Assembly (NCBI GenBank): GCA_934511465.1
Contig: CAKSWG010000015.1
Coordinates: 1-47,037 of the forward strand
Reading direction: 5' to 3'
Source: an uncultured Faecalibacterium sp.
GTDB taxonomy: Bacteria > Bacillota > Clostridia > Oscillospirales > Ruminococcaceae
DNA: 47,037 bases
The notes below the pieces were generated by a model. The model was not told the DNA's origin. It was given only the letters and a program-made list of their open reading frames with translations, and made no database searches. Shown in pieces: positions 40,677-47,037 of this stretch; positions within the stretch are counted from its first letter, which is position 1; the number at the start of each line of letters is the position of its first letter. Both the position numbers and the translations under genes were made by a program.

Positions 40677-42194
40677 TTATTCGTTTGCAGCCTTTTCCAG
40701 CGCAGCGGCTTCGGCGGCGGCTTCCGCCTCCTCCTGCTTCTGGTACTCCGGGAAGGCCGACCACATGGGCTCGATGTCCTTGCCCTTTACGCGGCGGTCA
40801 AAGTAGTTGCGGGTGATGGCCACCACCGTGCCGGACAGCGCCAGCACGCCGATCAGGTTCGGGATCATCATCAGGCCGTTGAAAGTATCGGACAGATCCC
40901 ACGCAAGGCCCAGCTTCATGGTGGCACCCACCACGGTCATACACACGAACACCACCTTGTAGATGCGGCTGCCGGTGGTGCCGAAGAGGTACTCCACCGC
41001 TTTGGTGCCGTAGTGGCTCCAGCCCAGCGTGGTGGAATAGGCAAACAGCAGAATGGAAATGGCAATGAATTTGGGGCCAAAGCTGCCAAAGGCCGCCGTG
41101 AACGCCTGCCCCACCAGCGCGTTATCCTGCACGCCGGCCAGCACGGCGCCGCTTTCCAGATCCACCACGCCGGTGGTCAGAATGACCAATGCGGTCAGGG
41201 TGCACACCACGATGGTATCGGCAAACACCTCAAACACGCCCCACATGCCCTGATGCACCGGCTCCTTGACATTGGAGGCCGAGTTGACCATGACGGCGGA
41301 GCCGAGACCGGCTTCGTTGGAGAAGGCACCGCGCTTGAAGCCCCATGTGATGGTCTGGCTGATGCCGTAGCCCAGCGCACCGCCGCCTGCGGCGTTCAGG
41401 TTGAAGGCACCCCTGAAGATGGCGGCAAATGCCGCCGGGATGTTGCCCGCATGCACCACCACGATGATGAGCGCGCCAGCAATGTAGAACAGCGCCATGA
41501 GCGGCACCAGCTTTTCTGTGACGGCGGCCACCCGCTTTAAGCCGCCAATGACGATGAGGGCCGTGACCACCATCAGGCACAGGCCCGTGATAAGGGTCGG
41601 CACGCCGAAGGCGGCGTTCATGTTACCGGCAATGGAATTGATCTGGCTCATGTTGCCGATGCCGAAGGATGCAAGGATGCAAAAGCCTGCAAACAGCACC
41701 GCCAACACCTTGCCAAGCTGTTTACAGCCCTTCTTTGCGCCCAGACCGTCGGTGAGGTAGTACATGGCACCGCCCGACCACTCGCCCTTTTCGTTCTTGC
41801 GGCGGTAGTAGACGCCCAGCACGTTCTCGGAGAAGCTGGTCATCATGCCCAGCAATGCCATGACCCACATCCAGAAGATGGCGCCCGGCCCGCCGGAGAC
41901 GATGGCCGTTGCCACACCCACGATGTTGCCGGTGCCGATGGTGCCCGCCAGCGCCGTGCACATGCTCTGGAACTGGCTGATGGCCATGTCCTCCTTGCTG
42001 GTGTGCGCGGTGATGTCCTTGTTGGTGAAGATCGCGCCGATGGTGTGCCGGAGCCAGTAGCCCATTTTGCGGAACTGGAAAAAGCCCGTGCGGGCGCTCA
42101 TCCAGAAGCCGGTGCAGAACAGCAGTGCCAAGCCAAAAGGCCCCCACACCACGCCGTTGATGGCGCTGTTCACCTGTGTGATGATCTCGACCAT
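40677..42194 (-). CDS. Sodium:alanine/glycine symporter (AGCS family)
   Basis: 505 residues with 11-12 membrane helices. AGCS motifs are clear: ALAGTIGTGNIVGVATAI, GGPGAIFWMWVMALLGM, SGGAMYYL and KRGAFSNEAGLGSA. These carriers import alanine or glycine with sodium. The ATG at 42194 follows AGGGGG; the open frame further upstream runs through the riboswitch. A glycine riboswitch in the leader makes glycine the most likely substrate. The C-terminus is alanine/glutamate-rich (EEAEAAAEAAALEKAANE) and probably cytosolic. Confidence 0.93.
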   Translation of the reverse strand: MVEIITQVNSAINGVVWGPFGLALLFCTGFWMSARTGFFQFRKMGYWLRHTIGAIFTNKDITAHTSKEDMAISQFQSMCTALAGTIGTGNIVGVATAIVSGGPGAIFWMWVMALLGMMTSFSENVLGVYYRRKNEKGEWSGGAMYYLTDGLGAKKGCKQLGKVLAVLFAGFCILASFGIGNMSQINSIAGNMNAAFGVPTLITGLCLMVVTALIVIGGLKRVAAVTEKLVPLMALFYIAGALIIVVVHAGNIPAAFAAIFRGAFNLNAAGGGALGYGISQTITWGFKRGAFSNEAGLGSAVMVNSASNVKEPVHQGMWGVFEVFADTIVVCTLTALVILTTGVVDLESGAVLAGVQDNALVGQAFTAAFGSFGPKFIAISILLFAYSTTLGWSHYGTKAVEYLFGTTGSRIYKVVFVCMTVVGATMKLGLAWDLSDTFNGLMMIPNLIGVLALSGTVVAITRNYFDRRVKGKDIEPMWSAFPEYQKQEEAEAAAEAAALEKAANE

Positions 42195-42216
42195 TCTCTC
42201 GTTTCCCCCTATACAC

Positions 42217-42257
42217 AAAAACAAAAGCGGACAGAACCCGCCAAAGGCTCTGCCCGC
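42217..42257 (-). terminator. Terminator stem of the glycine riboswitch expression platform
   Basis: GCGGGCAGAGCC (42257-42246) pairs over 12 positions with GGTTCTGTCCGC (42238-42227, two G-U pairs), followed by TTTTGTTTTT. Ten nucleotides of the aptamer 3' flank (GGACAGAGCC, 42340-42331) can pair with the second arm instead, giving an antiterminator. Confidence 0.82.
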
Positions 42258-42330
42258 AAAATTCGGAGCGTTCTCATTTTCCGCAGCCGGGGCACGCCGC
42301 ATTCCCGGCTGCGCCCCATTGCGCAAAGAC

Positions 42331-42432
42331 GATGGCTCTGTCCTTTTGCCTGAGAGATACAGCCGCTTTCCCTGCGGCCTTACACCTTCGGCACCCGCCG
42401 CTCTAAAAACGCGGGCTTCTCCAGAGTGCACG
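42331..42432 (-). promoter_or_regulatory. Glycine riboswitch (single aptamer)
   Basis: On the minus strand the conserved elements appear in order: CTCTGGAGA, GGTGCCGAAGG with GTAAGGCC, TCTCTCAGGCAAAAGGACAGAG. P1 is CTCTG/CAGAG. Only one aptamer is present; a GC-rich hairpin (CGCAGCCGGG/CCCGGCTGCG, 42279-42310) follows it, resembling the ghost-aptamer stem of singleton glycine riboswitches. Since P1 formation competes with the antiterminator, glycine should lower expression of the symporter. Confidence 0.9.
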
Positions 42433-42494
42433 GACTTTTGCCGTGCACGTCTTTTTCAGTTCTTCCGGCGCACATTTTTGTACGTGATAGAAAG

Positions 42495-42523
42495 ACTATA
42501 CCATATTTTGTCCTTCTGCGCAA
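42495..42523 (-). promoter_or_regulatory. Promoter of the riboswitch-AGCS unit
   Basis: TTGCGC (42518-42523), 17-bp spacer and TATAGT (42495-42500) with an extended TGG, on the minus strand. A perfect hairpin GTGCACGG/CCGTGCAC (42427-42449) lies at the start of the leader. Confidence 0.7.
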
Positions 42524-42605
42524 GACATCTTGTACAGTATATGCCGTTTTTTCATCCGTCATGTCAACGGATGAATTTTGTTTTTGTATTACTTTTGAGG
42601 GGAAT

Positions 42606-42735
42606 AAACTATTTTAAATGGCCTCCGCTTTGCTCTGGCCATAAATAGCGGAAATTTTATTTTTTTTTCGCGTTTGTCGCGCTCTGCGGAGCGCTCCAAA
42701 CACATTTTCACCAAAAAGGCGTAACGGCAAACTGC
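42606..42735 (+). repeat. Structured intergenic repeat, copy 7 (forward, degraded)
   Basis: Small hairpin ATGGCC/GGCCAT (42618-42642), AGCGGAA, an AT stretch, long hairpin (42670-42703) with TGCG loop but three mispairs in 15, then CATTTTCACCAAAAAGGCGTAACGG. The 42736-42869 stretch beyond it is GC-rich with short inverted repeats and no gene. Confidence 0.8.
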
Positions 42736-42869
42736 ATCTGCCGGGCCAGTGGGCCGGGAGTTTCTCTGAGGACTTCCGGGAGGTGGGGCCCCGGCGCAAA
42801 GCGCTGGGGCGGGACTTGGGTCCCGGGCTGTCCGAGGAGAAATTACCGGCACGCTGGCTATATGCCGCT

Positions 42870-43046
42870 TTATTTCGGCTCTGCGCCTTCAAAACCCCGG
42901 GCTTTGCCATCCGGACTGGCGTCGCCGTTTTGCTTGGCCGTCTCGTAGGAATCCGTGCCGTAGTAGGCACTGGCGGGGCCGATCTCCAGCCAGAGATCTT
43001 CCCGCTCTTCGTCCGTTACCGGTGCAGCTTCTTTTTTGTTTTTCAT
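42870..43046 (-). CDS. Hypothetical 58-aa protein
   Basis: A small charged, soluble protein beginning MKNKKEAAPVTDEEREDLWLEIGPASAYYGTDS, rich in acidic and polar residues with no signal or membrane helix. I recognise no family. The ATG at 43046 has AGGTG at 7 nt; the longer frame to 43172 crosses the divergent gene's start and is rejected. It is divergent from the LCP-like gene, with 80 nt between starts. Moderate support: it has a ribosome site and a sensible composition. Confidence 0.5.
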   Translation of the reverse strand: MKNKKEAAPVTDEEREDLWLEIGPASAYYGTDSYETAKQNGDASPDGKARGFEGAEPK

Positions 43047-43126
43047 CGGTAAGCACCTGCCTTTCTGTATAAAGTCTTGCCTGCGGGCCAAAACTTTATG
43101 CAAAAAACGGAAAGGCGGTGTGCACC

Positions 43127-44041
43127 ATGCGCAGTGGAGGTTGGAAGCCCTTTTGGGCGGCGCTGTTTGCATCGCTGCTGGTGCTGGTGCCGCTGGTGGG
43201 CGGCACAGTGCTGCTCAGCCATCGGCAGCTGCGCACCCAGCTGCGGCAGGCGGCCCGCAGCGAGAGCGGCGTGCCCATCCAGCTGCCCAAGACCACCGAC
43301 CAGCTCACGGTGCTGCTGTGCGTCTCGGGCGAAGAGCCCGGCTTTGTGTTGGCTTATCTGAACGCCAGCCAGAACTGCGTGCATCTGCTCAGCGTGCCCA
43401 CCACCCTCACGGTGCCCTTTGCGGAAGAGGAAGCATCCCTTGCCCGCTGCTACGCCGCCGCAGGCCCGGCCCGCTGCCGGGAAGCACTGATGCAGGTGCT
43501 TGCCCTGCCGGAGGGCACCCGGTATCTGGCCCTCTCGCCTGCGGTGCTGGAGCGCATCGCCAGCCGGTTCGGGCCTGTGCGGGTGGGCTTTACCGGCGCG
43601 CTGACCGAGGACGAGCTTGCCCGCTATGGCCGCAGCCGTGCCGTGCAGGGCATTTCCGCCGGGGATGCCCACAACTTTTTGTGCCAGCTGCAAGCGGACG
43701 CCACGCTTTCGCCCCAGCGCACCGCAGCGGCCCGCGCCGCTGTGTGGGACGCCTTTTTCCGGCAGAATCTGGAGCTGCTGCCCACCGCCCTGCCAAACGC
43801 GCTGCGGGCCAACAGCTCCGCCCTGCTCACCGACCTGACCGCGCTGGACTACGATGCCTTGGAGCGCACGCTGGAGTTCCTTGCAAACCGTACCGCCAGC
43901 GTGGAAGCCCAGACCCTGCCCGGCGTGTGGAATGCGGCCAGCGGCACTTACACGGTCACAGATGCTTCCCGCGCAGCCATGCAGACCTTTTTCAACGTTT
44001 CGCCCACCGAGGCGCAGGCCTCGTCCTTCAAGGAGCCGTAG
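43127..44041 (+). CDS. Divergent LytR-CpsA-Psr (LCP)-like membrane protein
   Basis: 304 residues with one N-terminal membrane helix (WAALFASLLVLVPLVGGTVLL). The outer domain keeps an LCP-like course: QLTVLLCVSGEEPGFVLAYLNASQNCVHLLSVPTTLTV, then SPAVLERIASRFGPVRVGFTG. The conserved aspartates and arginines of LCP ligases (e.g. in GxDxR and IPRDT) are missing, so catalytic attachment of polymers to peptidoglycan is unlikely. The ATG at 43127 follows AAAGGCGG. Its last 94 nt overlap the end of the convergent MocR gene. Confidence 0.55.
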   Translation: MRSGGWKPFWAALFASLLVLVPLVGGTVLLSHRQLRTQLRQAARSESGVPIQLPKTTDQLTVLLCVSGEEPGFVLAYLNASQNCVHLLSVPTTLTVPFAEEEASLARCYAAAGPARCREALMQVLALPEGTRYLALSPAVLERIASRFGPVRVGFTGALTEDELARYGRSRAVQGISAGDAHNFLCQLQADATLSPQRTAAARAAVWDAFFRQNLELLPTALPNALRANSSALLTDLTALDYDALERTLEFLANRTASVEAQTLPGVWNAASGTYTVTDASRAAMQTFFNVSPTEAQASSFKEP

Positions 44042-45378
44042 CCCAGCACCAGTGTGCCCGCCGCCGAGGGAGCTTCTGCGGTGAGGTCATAATCGCTCAA
44101 AAGGCCCAGCTGCACGCCTTCGGCCTCGGCGGCGCGGCGCAAAGCGGCGTCCGGCGGCGGGTCCTTGAGTTTTGCCAACAGGTGCAGCCCCGTGTGCAGG
44201 CCCGCAAGGGTGAGCTCACCGGGCGCAAAAGCAGCGGTCAGGGCTGCGGCCAGCACATCCCGCCGAGCCTTGTAGGCCACACGCTCCCGCGCCAGATGCC
44301 GGGTAAAGTACCCCTCCGTGATGAACCGGGCCAGCGTCTGCTGCTCAAAGCGGCTGACGGTGCCGGAGTAGAGCCGGTACTTTTCCCGCCATGCAGGCAG
44401 AAGATGTTCCGGCAGCACCATGTAGGCGATGCGGATGCTGGGGGCCAGACTGCGGGAGCAGGTGGAAAGATATACCACCGGTCCATCGGCCCCCGCCATG
44501 CCCTGCAAGCTGGGCAGCGGGCGGGTATCAAAACGGAACTCGGAGTCGTAGTCGTCCTCTATGATGTACCGCACGCCCGGTTTGCGGGCTGCCCAGTGCA
44601 GCAGCTCTGCCCTGCGGCCCGCCGGCATGGTGACGCCCGTGGGGAACTGGTGGCTGGGCGTCACATAGCATACCGCCGCATCCGACCGGTTCAGCGCCTC
44701 CACCGAGAGGCCGTCGCCGTCCACCGGCAGGCAGCAGCAGTGCACGCCGTTGTTTTGCAGCACTTGCAGTGCGCGGGGGTAGCCCGGCGTTTCCACTGCG
44801 GCTATACCCGGCAGCAGCGGTGCCAGCAGCCCCAAAAGATACTCCAGACCTGCGCCCACCACGATCTGATGCGGCCCGCACTGCACGCCGCGGTACTCCG
44901 AAAGATAATCCGCCAGCGCTTGCCGCAAAGCCGGGTCGCCCTGCGCGTCGCCGTGGGTAAGCAGCTGGGGCGACGAATAGAGCAGCTCCTTTTGCAGCCG
45001 CGCCCATGTGCGGAACGGGAACAGCCCCGGGTCCACGCCACGGGTGGAAAGGTCATACCGCACCGGGGCCGCAGACGGCTGAGGCGGCGCAGGCGGCTGC
45101 GGCAGGCCCGCAGGCCGCACCGGCAGGGCCAGATATTCCTGTACATAAAAGCCGCTGCGCTCCCGCGCTTCCAGATAGCCTTCCGCTGCCAGCATCTGGT
45201 AGGCGGCATCCACCGTGTTTACCGAGACGGACAGCTCCGCCGCCAGCCGCCGCTTGCCGGGCATCCGGGTGCCTGCCGCAAGGGTGCCGCTGCGCATTTC
45301 TCCGGCAAGGCTGTGGTACAGCTGCTCGTACAGCGGCACCGCAGAAGATGCATCCAGCGCCGTGGTCAGATGGACCAT
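43948..45378 (-). CDS. MocR/PdxR-type regulator (GntR DNA-binding domain fused to aminotransferase-like domain)
   Basis: 476 residues. The GntR winged helix occupies residues 1-75 (PLYEQLYHSLAGEMRSGTL, then RRLAAELSVSVNTVDAAYQMLAAEG), then a proline-rich linker and an aminotransferase fold I domain with TPSHQFPTG and EDDYDSEF. The PLP lysine of the usual SKxLAP motif is R309 here (CSRSLAP), read from the codon CGC, so an internal aldimine cannot form. MocR proteins such as PdxR sense PLP and control vitamin B6 genes. AGGAGG precedes the ATG. It is divergent from an ECF S component, its likely target. Confidence 0.88.
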   Translation of the reverse strand: MVHLTTALDASSAVPLYEQLYHSLAGEMRSGTLAAGTRMPGKRRLAAELSVSVNTVDAAYQMLAAEGYLEARERSGFYVQEYLALPVRPAGLPQPPAPPQPSAAPVRYDLSTRGVDPGLFPFRTWARLQKELLYSSPQLLTHGDAQGDPALRQALADYLSEYRGVQCGPHQIVVGAGLEYLLGLLAPLLPGIAAVETPGYPRALQVLQNNGVHCCCLPVDGDGLSVEALNRSDAAVCYVTPSHQFPTGVTMPAGRRAELLHWAARKPGVRYIIEDDYDSEFRFDTRPLPSLQGMAGADGPVVYLSTCSRSLAPSIRIAYMVLPEHLLPAWREKYRLYSGTVSRFEQQTLARFITEGYFTRHLARERVAYKARRDVLAAALTAAFAPGELTLAGLHTGLHLLAKLKDPPPDAALRRAAEAEGVQLGLLSDYDLTAEAPSAAGTLVLGYGSLKDEACASVGETLKKVCMAAREASVTV

Positions 45379-45395
45379 AAAACATCCCTCCTGTT

Positions 45396-45519
45396 TGGGT
45401 ATTGCGCCAAACTGACCCCATAAAAAAACTTTATTCTGGGTATTTTCATGGTGTCAGTTCCGCGTATAATAGGAACATACCCGCTGGACGCCCAAATGTC
45501 AAGTAGGGTTGTGGGTATT
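45396..45519. promoter_or_regulatory. Probable MocR operator region
   Basis: Between the divergent MocR and ECF genes lie three exact TGGGTATT direct repeats (45396, 45437, 45512) and an inverted pair AACTGACCCCAT (45410-45421) / ATGGTGTCAGTT (45448-45459). TATAAT at 45465-45470 is the likely -10 of the ECF gene; no good -35 is seen, as expected for an activator-dependent promoter. Confidence 0.55.
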
Positions 45520-45545
45520 TTGGAAATTTGGAGGGAAAGTAAATC

Positions 45546-46199
45546 ATGTCTACTACTGCAATGTGGCTGCTGCTGGCAGTCGTTGTCATCGCCATCGTCA
45601 TTGGCAGTGTGCTGTACAAGCGCACCTTCACCACCAAGGAGCTTGCACTCACCGGCGTTATGGCCGCGCTGAGTCTGGTTGCTTACCTGTTCTTCCGCGT
45701 GCCGTTCTACGGCGGTTCTTCGTTCCACTTGGGCAACACCTTTACGGCCCTGACGGCTCTGCTGCTGGACGGCGTTTCCGGCGGTCTGGCAGGTGCCATC
45801 GGTCTGGCGCTGGCCGATATTCTGGCCGGTGACCCGGGTTATGCCGTCACCACCTTTGTGCTCAAGTTCATCATCGGCATCACCTGCGGTGCCGTGGCCC
45901 ACAAGGCGTTCAAGCTGCGCGAACTGGACAAGCACAGCTCCGGCTATCTCGTCAAGGTGATCGTCTCTGCCGGTTCCGGCCTGTTCCTGAATGTGCTGAC
46001 CGACCCCTTCCTTGGCTACTTCCGCAATGTGTACATCTTTGGTCAGGAATACACCGTGGCACAGGCGCTGACCAAAATTGCAGGCGGCGTCACCTTTGTG
46101 AACAGTGTGGCTTCCACCGTGTGCGTGGTGATCCTGTACCTTGCCCTGCGTCCGGCGCTGGAACGTGCCGGCCTGCTGCCGAAGGGCGAAACCCACTAA
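45546..46199 (+). CDS. ECF transporter S component, possibly for a vitamin B6 compound
   Basis: 217 residues with six membrane helices in the S-component pattern: FTTKELALTGVMAALSLVAYLFFRVPF, FHLGNTFTALTALLLDGVSGGLAGAIGLALADIL and NVLTDPFLGYF. An extra N-terminal helix (AMWLLLAVVVIAIVIGSVLY) precedes the core. S components bind a vitamin or metal and use shared EcfAA'T modules, which are not encoded here. Its pairing with a MocR regulator suggests pyridoxine or a related compound (PdxU-like); this is inference. GGAGGGAAAG precedes the ATG. A long terminator follows. Confidence 0.85.
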   Translation: MSTTAMWLLLAVVVIAIVIGSVLYKRTFTTKELALTGVMAALSLVAYLFFRVPFYGGSSFHLGNTFTALTALLLDGVSGGLAGAIGLALADILAGDPGYAVTTFVLKFIIGITCGAVAHKAFKLRELDKHSSGYLVKVIVSAGSGLFLNVLTDPFLGYFRNVYIFGQEYTVAQALTKIAGGVTFVNSVASTVCVVILYLALRPALERAGLLPKGETH

Positions 46200-46222
46200 G
46201 CGATCTCTCTATCCTGATACAG

Positions 46223-46285
46223 CACCGCTGCCCTCACAAGCCGGACGTCTCCTATCCTCCGGCTGTGGGGGCGGCGGTGTTTTTT
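46223..46285 (+). terminator. Terminator of the ECF S-component gene
   Basis: CACCGC.GCCC.CACA.GCCGG and its complement form a long stem with a few mismatches, followed by six T residues. Confidence 0.88.
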
Positions 46286-46425
46286 AGAAAACGATTTGGA
46301 ATGCCCTCCGCTTCGCTCTGGGCATAATAGCGGAATTATTATTTTTGATATTGCAAATCCGGAATGACTGCGGTCATTCCGGATTTGCCTTTTCACGGAA
46401 GGGGCCGTGGCGGGTAGCTGCATCT
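46286..46425 (+). repeat. Structured intergenic repeat, copy 8 (forward)
   Basis: Small hairpin ATGCCC/GGGCAT (46301-46325), AGCGGAA, an AT stretch, a perfect 16-bp hairpin (46353-46388) with TGCG loop, then CTTTTCACGGAAGGGGCCGTGG and TGCATCTGCTG. It closely resembles copy 1 in its flanks while the long stem differs. Confidence 0.87.
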
Positions 46426-46429
46426 GCTG

Positions 46430-46474
46430 ACGCTCGCTCCCCTGCGGGGAGCTGTCGCGCAGCGACTGAGGGGC
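46430..46474 (-). repeat. CCCTCTCAGTC-type hairpin repeat, copy 3 (reverse)
   Basis: On the minus strand CCCCTCAGTCGCTGCGCGACAG and then CTCCCCGCAGGGGAG, matching the order of the copies at 21426 and 25197. It joins repeat copy 8 to the composite element B. Confidence 0.65.
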
Positions 46475-46477
46475 CTA

Positions 46478-46895
46478 TAAATCGGCGTATCACAAAAAAT
46501 CCTTTAGCGCAGCGACTTGGATTTTTTGTACGGAGCCCAACTGCTTTGGGGTTACTAGGGGCGTGCAGCCCATAGTTTGCAACGGCGACGACCGCTGCCT
46601 GCGGCAGAAACAGGGAGGAGCTGTTGGGGCCGCGGCCTGCGGGATGCGAGTGCCGCCCAAGGCACGAAGCGGACGCAGGGAGCCGCAACCCGTCGCCTCC
46701 CGCGCCTCGAAAGTAGCGGGGACCTTGCCGCGCTGAACACGCGGCATTTGCTTCGCAAACCGGTCTGCGGCTTAAAAGCCCCACTGGGGCTTTCATGCCC
46801 TGCGGGCACCGCCGTCCTTTCTGGTTCTCTTTTGGCACGCAAAAGAGAACATATCCGGCGGCAAGGCATTTTATAAAAGCCATAAAACTTGCCCT
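46478..46895 (+). repeat. Composite structured repeat, copy B
   Basis: It matches 31685-31990 module by module (AAAAAATCC/GGATTTTTT stem, GGAGCCCAACTGCTTTGGGG, CTAGGGGC stem with one mispair, CGCCTCGAAAGTAGCGG, TTGCTTCGCAA, AAAAGCCCC/GGGGCTTT, AGAGAACATA). An extra ~115-bp hairpin-rich segment at about 46578-46690 is absent from copy A. Minus-strand frames such as 46374-46907 lie in it and are not supported as genes. Confidence 0.8.
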
Positions 46896-46935
46896 ACGCG
46901 ACCGCACTCTGCGCGGGAAGCGTCCTTAAATATAA

Positions 46936-46971
46936 AAGGCGAGCCGCCCATTGGACGGCCCGCCTTTTGTG
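46936..46971 (-). terminator. Terminator of the gene entering from the right edge
   Basis: On the minus strand GGCGGGCCGTCC pairs with GGGCGGCTCGCC around AAT, followed by TTTTATATTT. Confidence 0.82.
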
Positions 46972-46989
46972 TTCTTTGGGGTAACTTTA

Positions 46990-47037
46990 TCAGCCCAGAG
47001 TGACTTCCTGGATCTTGGAGGAAGCGAACTCGAAGGG
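46990..47037 (-). CDS. C-terminal end of an unidentified protein (partial)
   Basis: Fifteen codons ending PFEFASSKIQEVTLG and a TGA stop, followed by a good terminator. The rest lies beyond the right edge. Too short to assign a family. Confidence 0.55.
   Translation of the reverse strand, partial: PFEFASSKIQEVTLG

Overview
The window looks like a chromosomal segment of a GC-rich gut Firmicute. A Faecalibacterium-like member of the Ruminococcaceae/Oscillospiraceae is my best guess. This is inferred from the high GC with Firmicute-type ribosome binding sites and TTGACA/TATAAT promoters, a spermidine/carboxyspermidine gene cluster, single-aptamer glycine regulation of a sodium:amino-acid symporter, and many short structured intergenic repeats. 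No rRNA, tRNA, CRISPR array or transposase was seen.

Layout, left to right. 1-8.1 kb: the start of a CstA-type peptide/pyruvate transporter, a LysR regulator divergent from a small operon (71-aa protein, ketopantoate-reductase-like enzyme, histidine phosphatase), then an RND/MMPL exporter with a secreted heptad-repeat partner. 8.2-10.7 kb: a MATE exporter behind a strongly structured attenuator-like leader, an S51-type peptidase, and an unassigned small RNA with a consensus promoter and its own terminator. 10.8-16.5 kb: a Wadjet/MksBEF-type SMC operon (jetA-jetB-jetC) in which a small, AT-rich PBECR-like nuclease gene stands where jetD is expected. 16.8-18.6 kb: two small lipoproteins flanking a type I toxin-antitoxin locus. 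18.9-24.3 kb: a polyamine operon (Orn/Lys/Arg decarboxylase, spermidine synthase, carboxyspermidine synthase, carboxyspermidine decarboxylase) with a 440-nt attenuator leader that contains a possible arginine-rich leader peptide.

24.4-36.9 kb: a secreted cysteine-peptidase-like protein, acylphosphatase, CBS-type pyrophosphatase, a second MATE exporter, a PAP2 phosphatase, GluQRS, a PTS EIIBC, a lipoprotein, a DUF362 ferredoxin-like protein and UppP (which may lack a conventional start codon). 37-40.6 kb: two TrkA/KtrA-type potassium-channel regulators, a YdbS/YdbT-like PH-domain pair and a HAD phosphatase in one tightly packed operon. 40.7-47 kb: a glycine-riboswitch-controlled AGCS symporter, an LCP-like membrane protein overlapping antisense with a MocR regulator whose PLP lysine is replaced by arginine, a divergent ECF transporter S component, and the last codons of another gene.

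The most striking non-genic content is three kinds of structured repeat. (1) An eight-copy family of about 130-bp elements carries two hairpins whose stems differ between copies but stay base-paired, with the long hairpin always capped by C(TGCG)G. (2) Two roughly 190-200-bp symmetric arrays have ATGATG spacers in one half and CATCAT spacers in the other, with different hairpins between the spacers. Each ends 21-22 nt before a start codon. (3) A 300-400-bp composite element is present twice. With the jetABC-nuclease operon and the orphan small RNA, these are the best candidates for undescribed biology.
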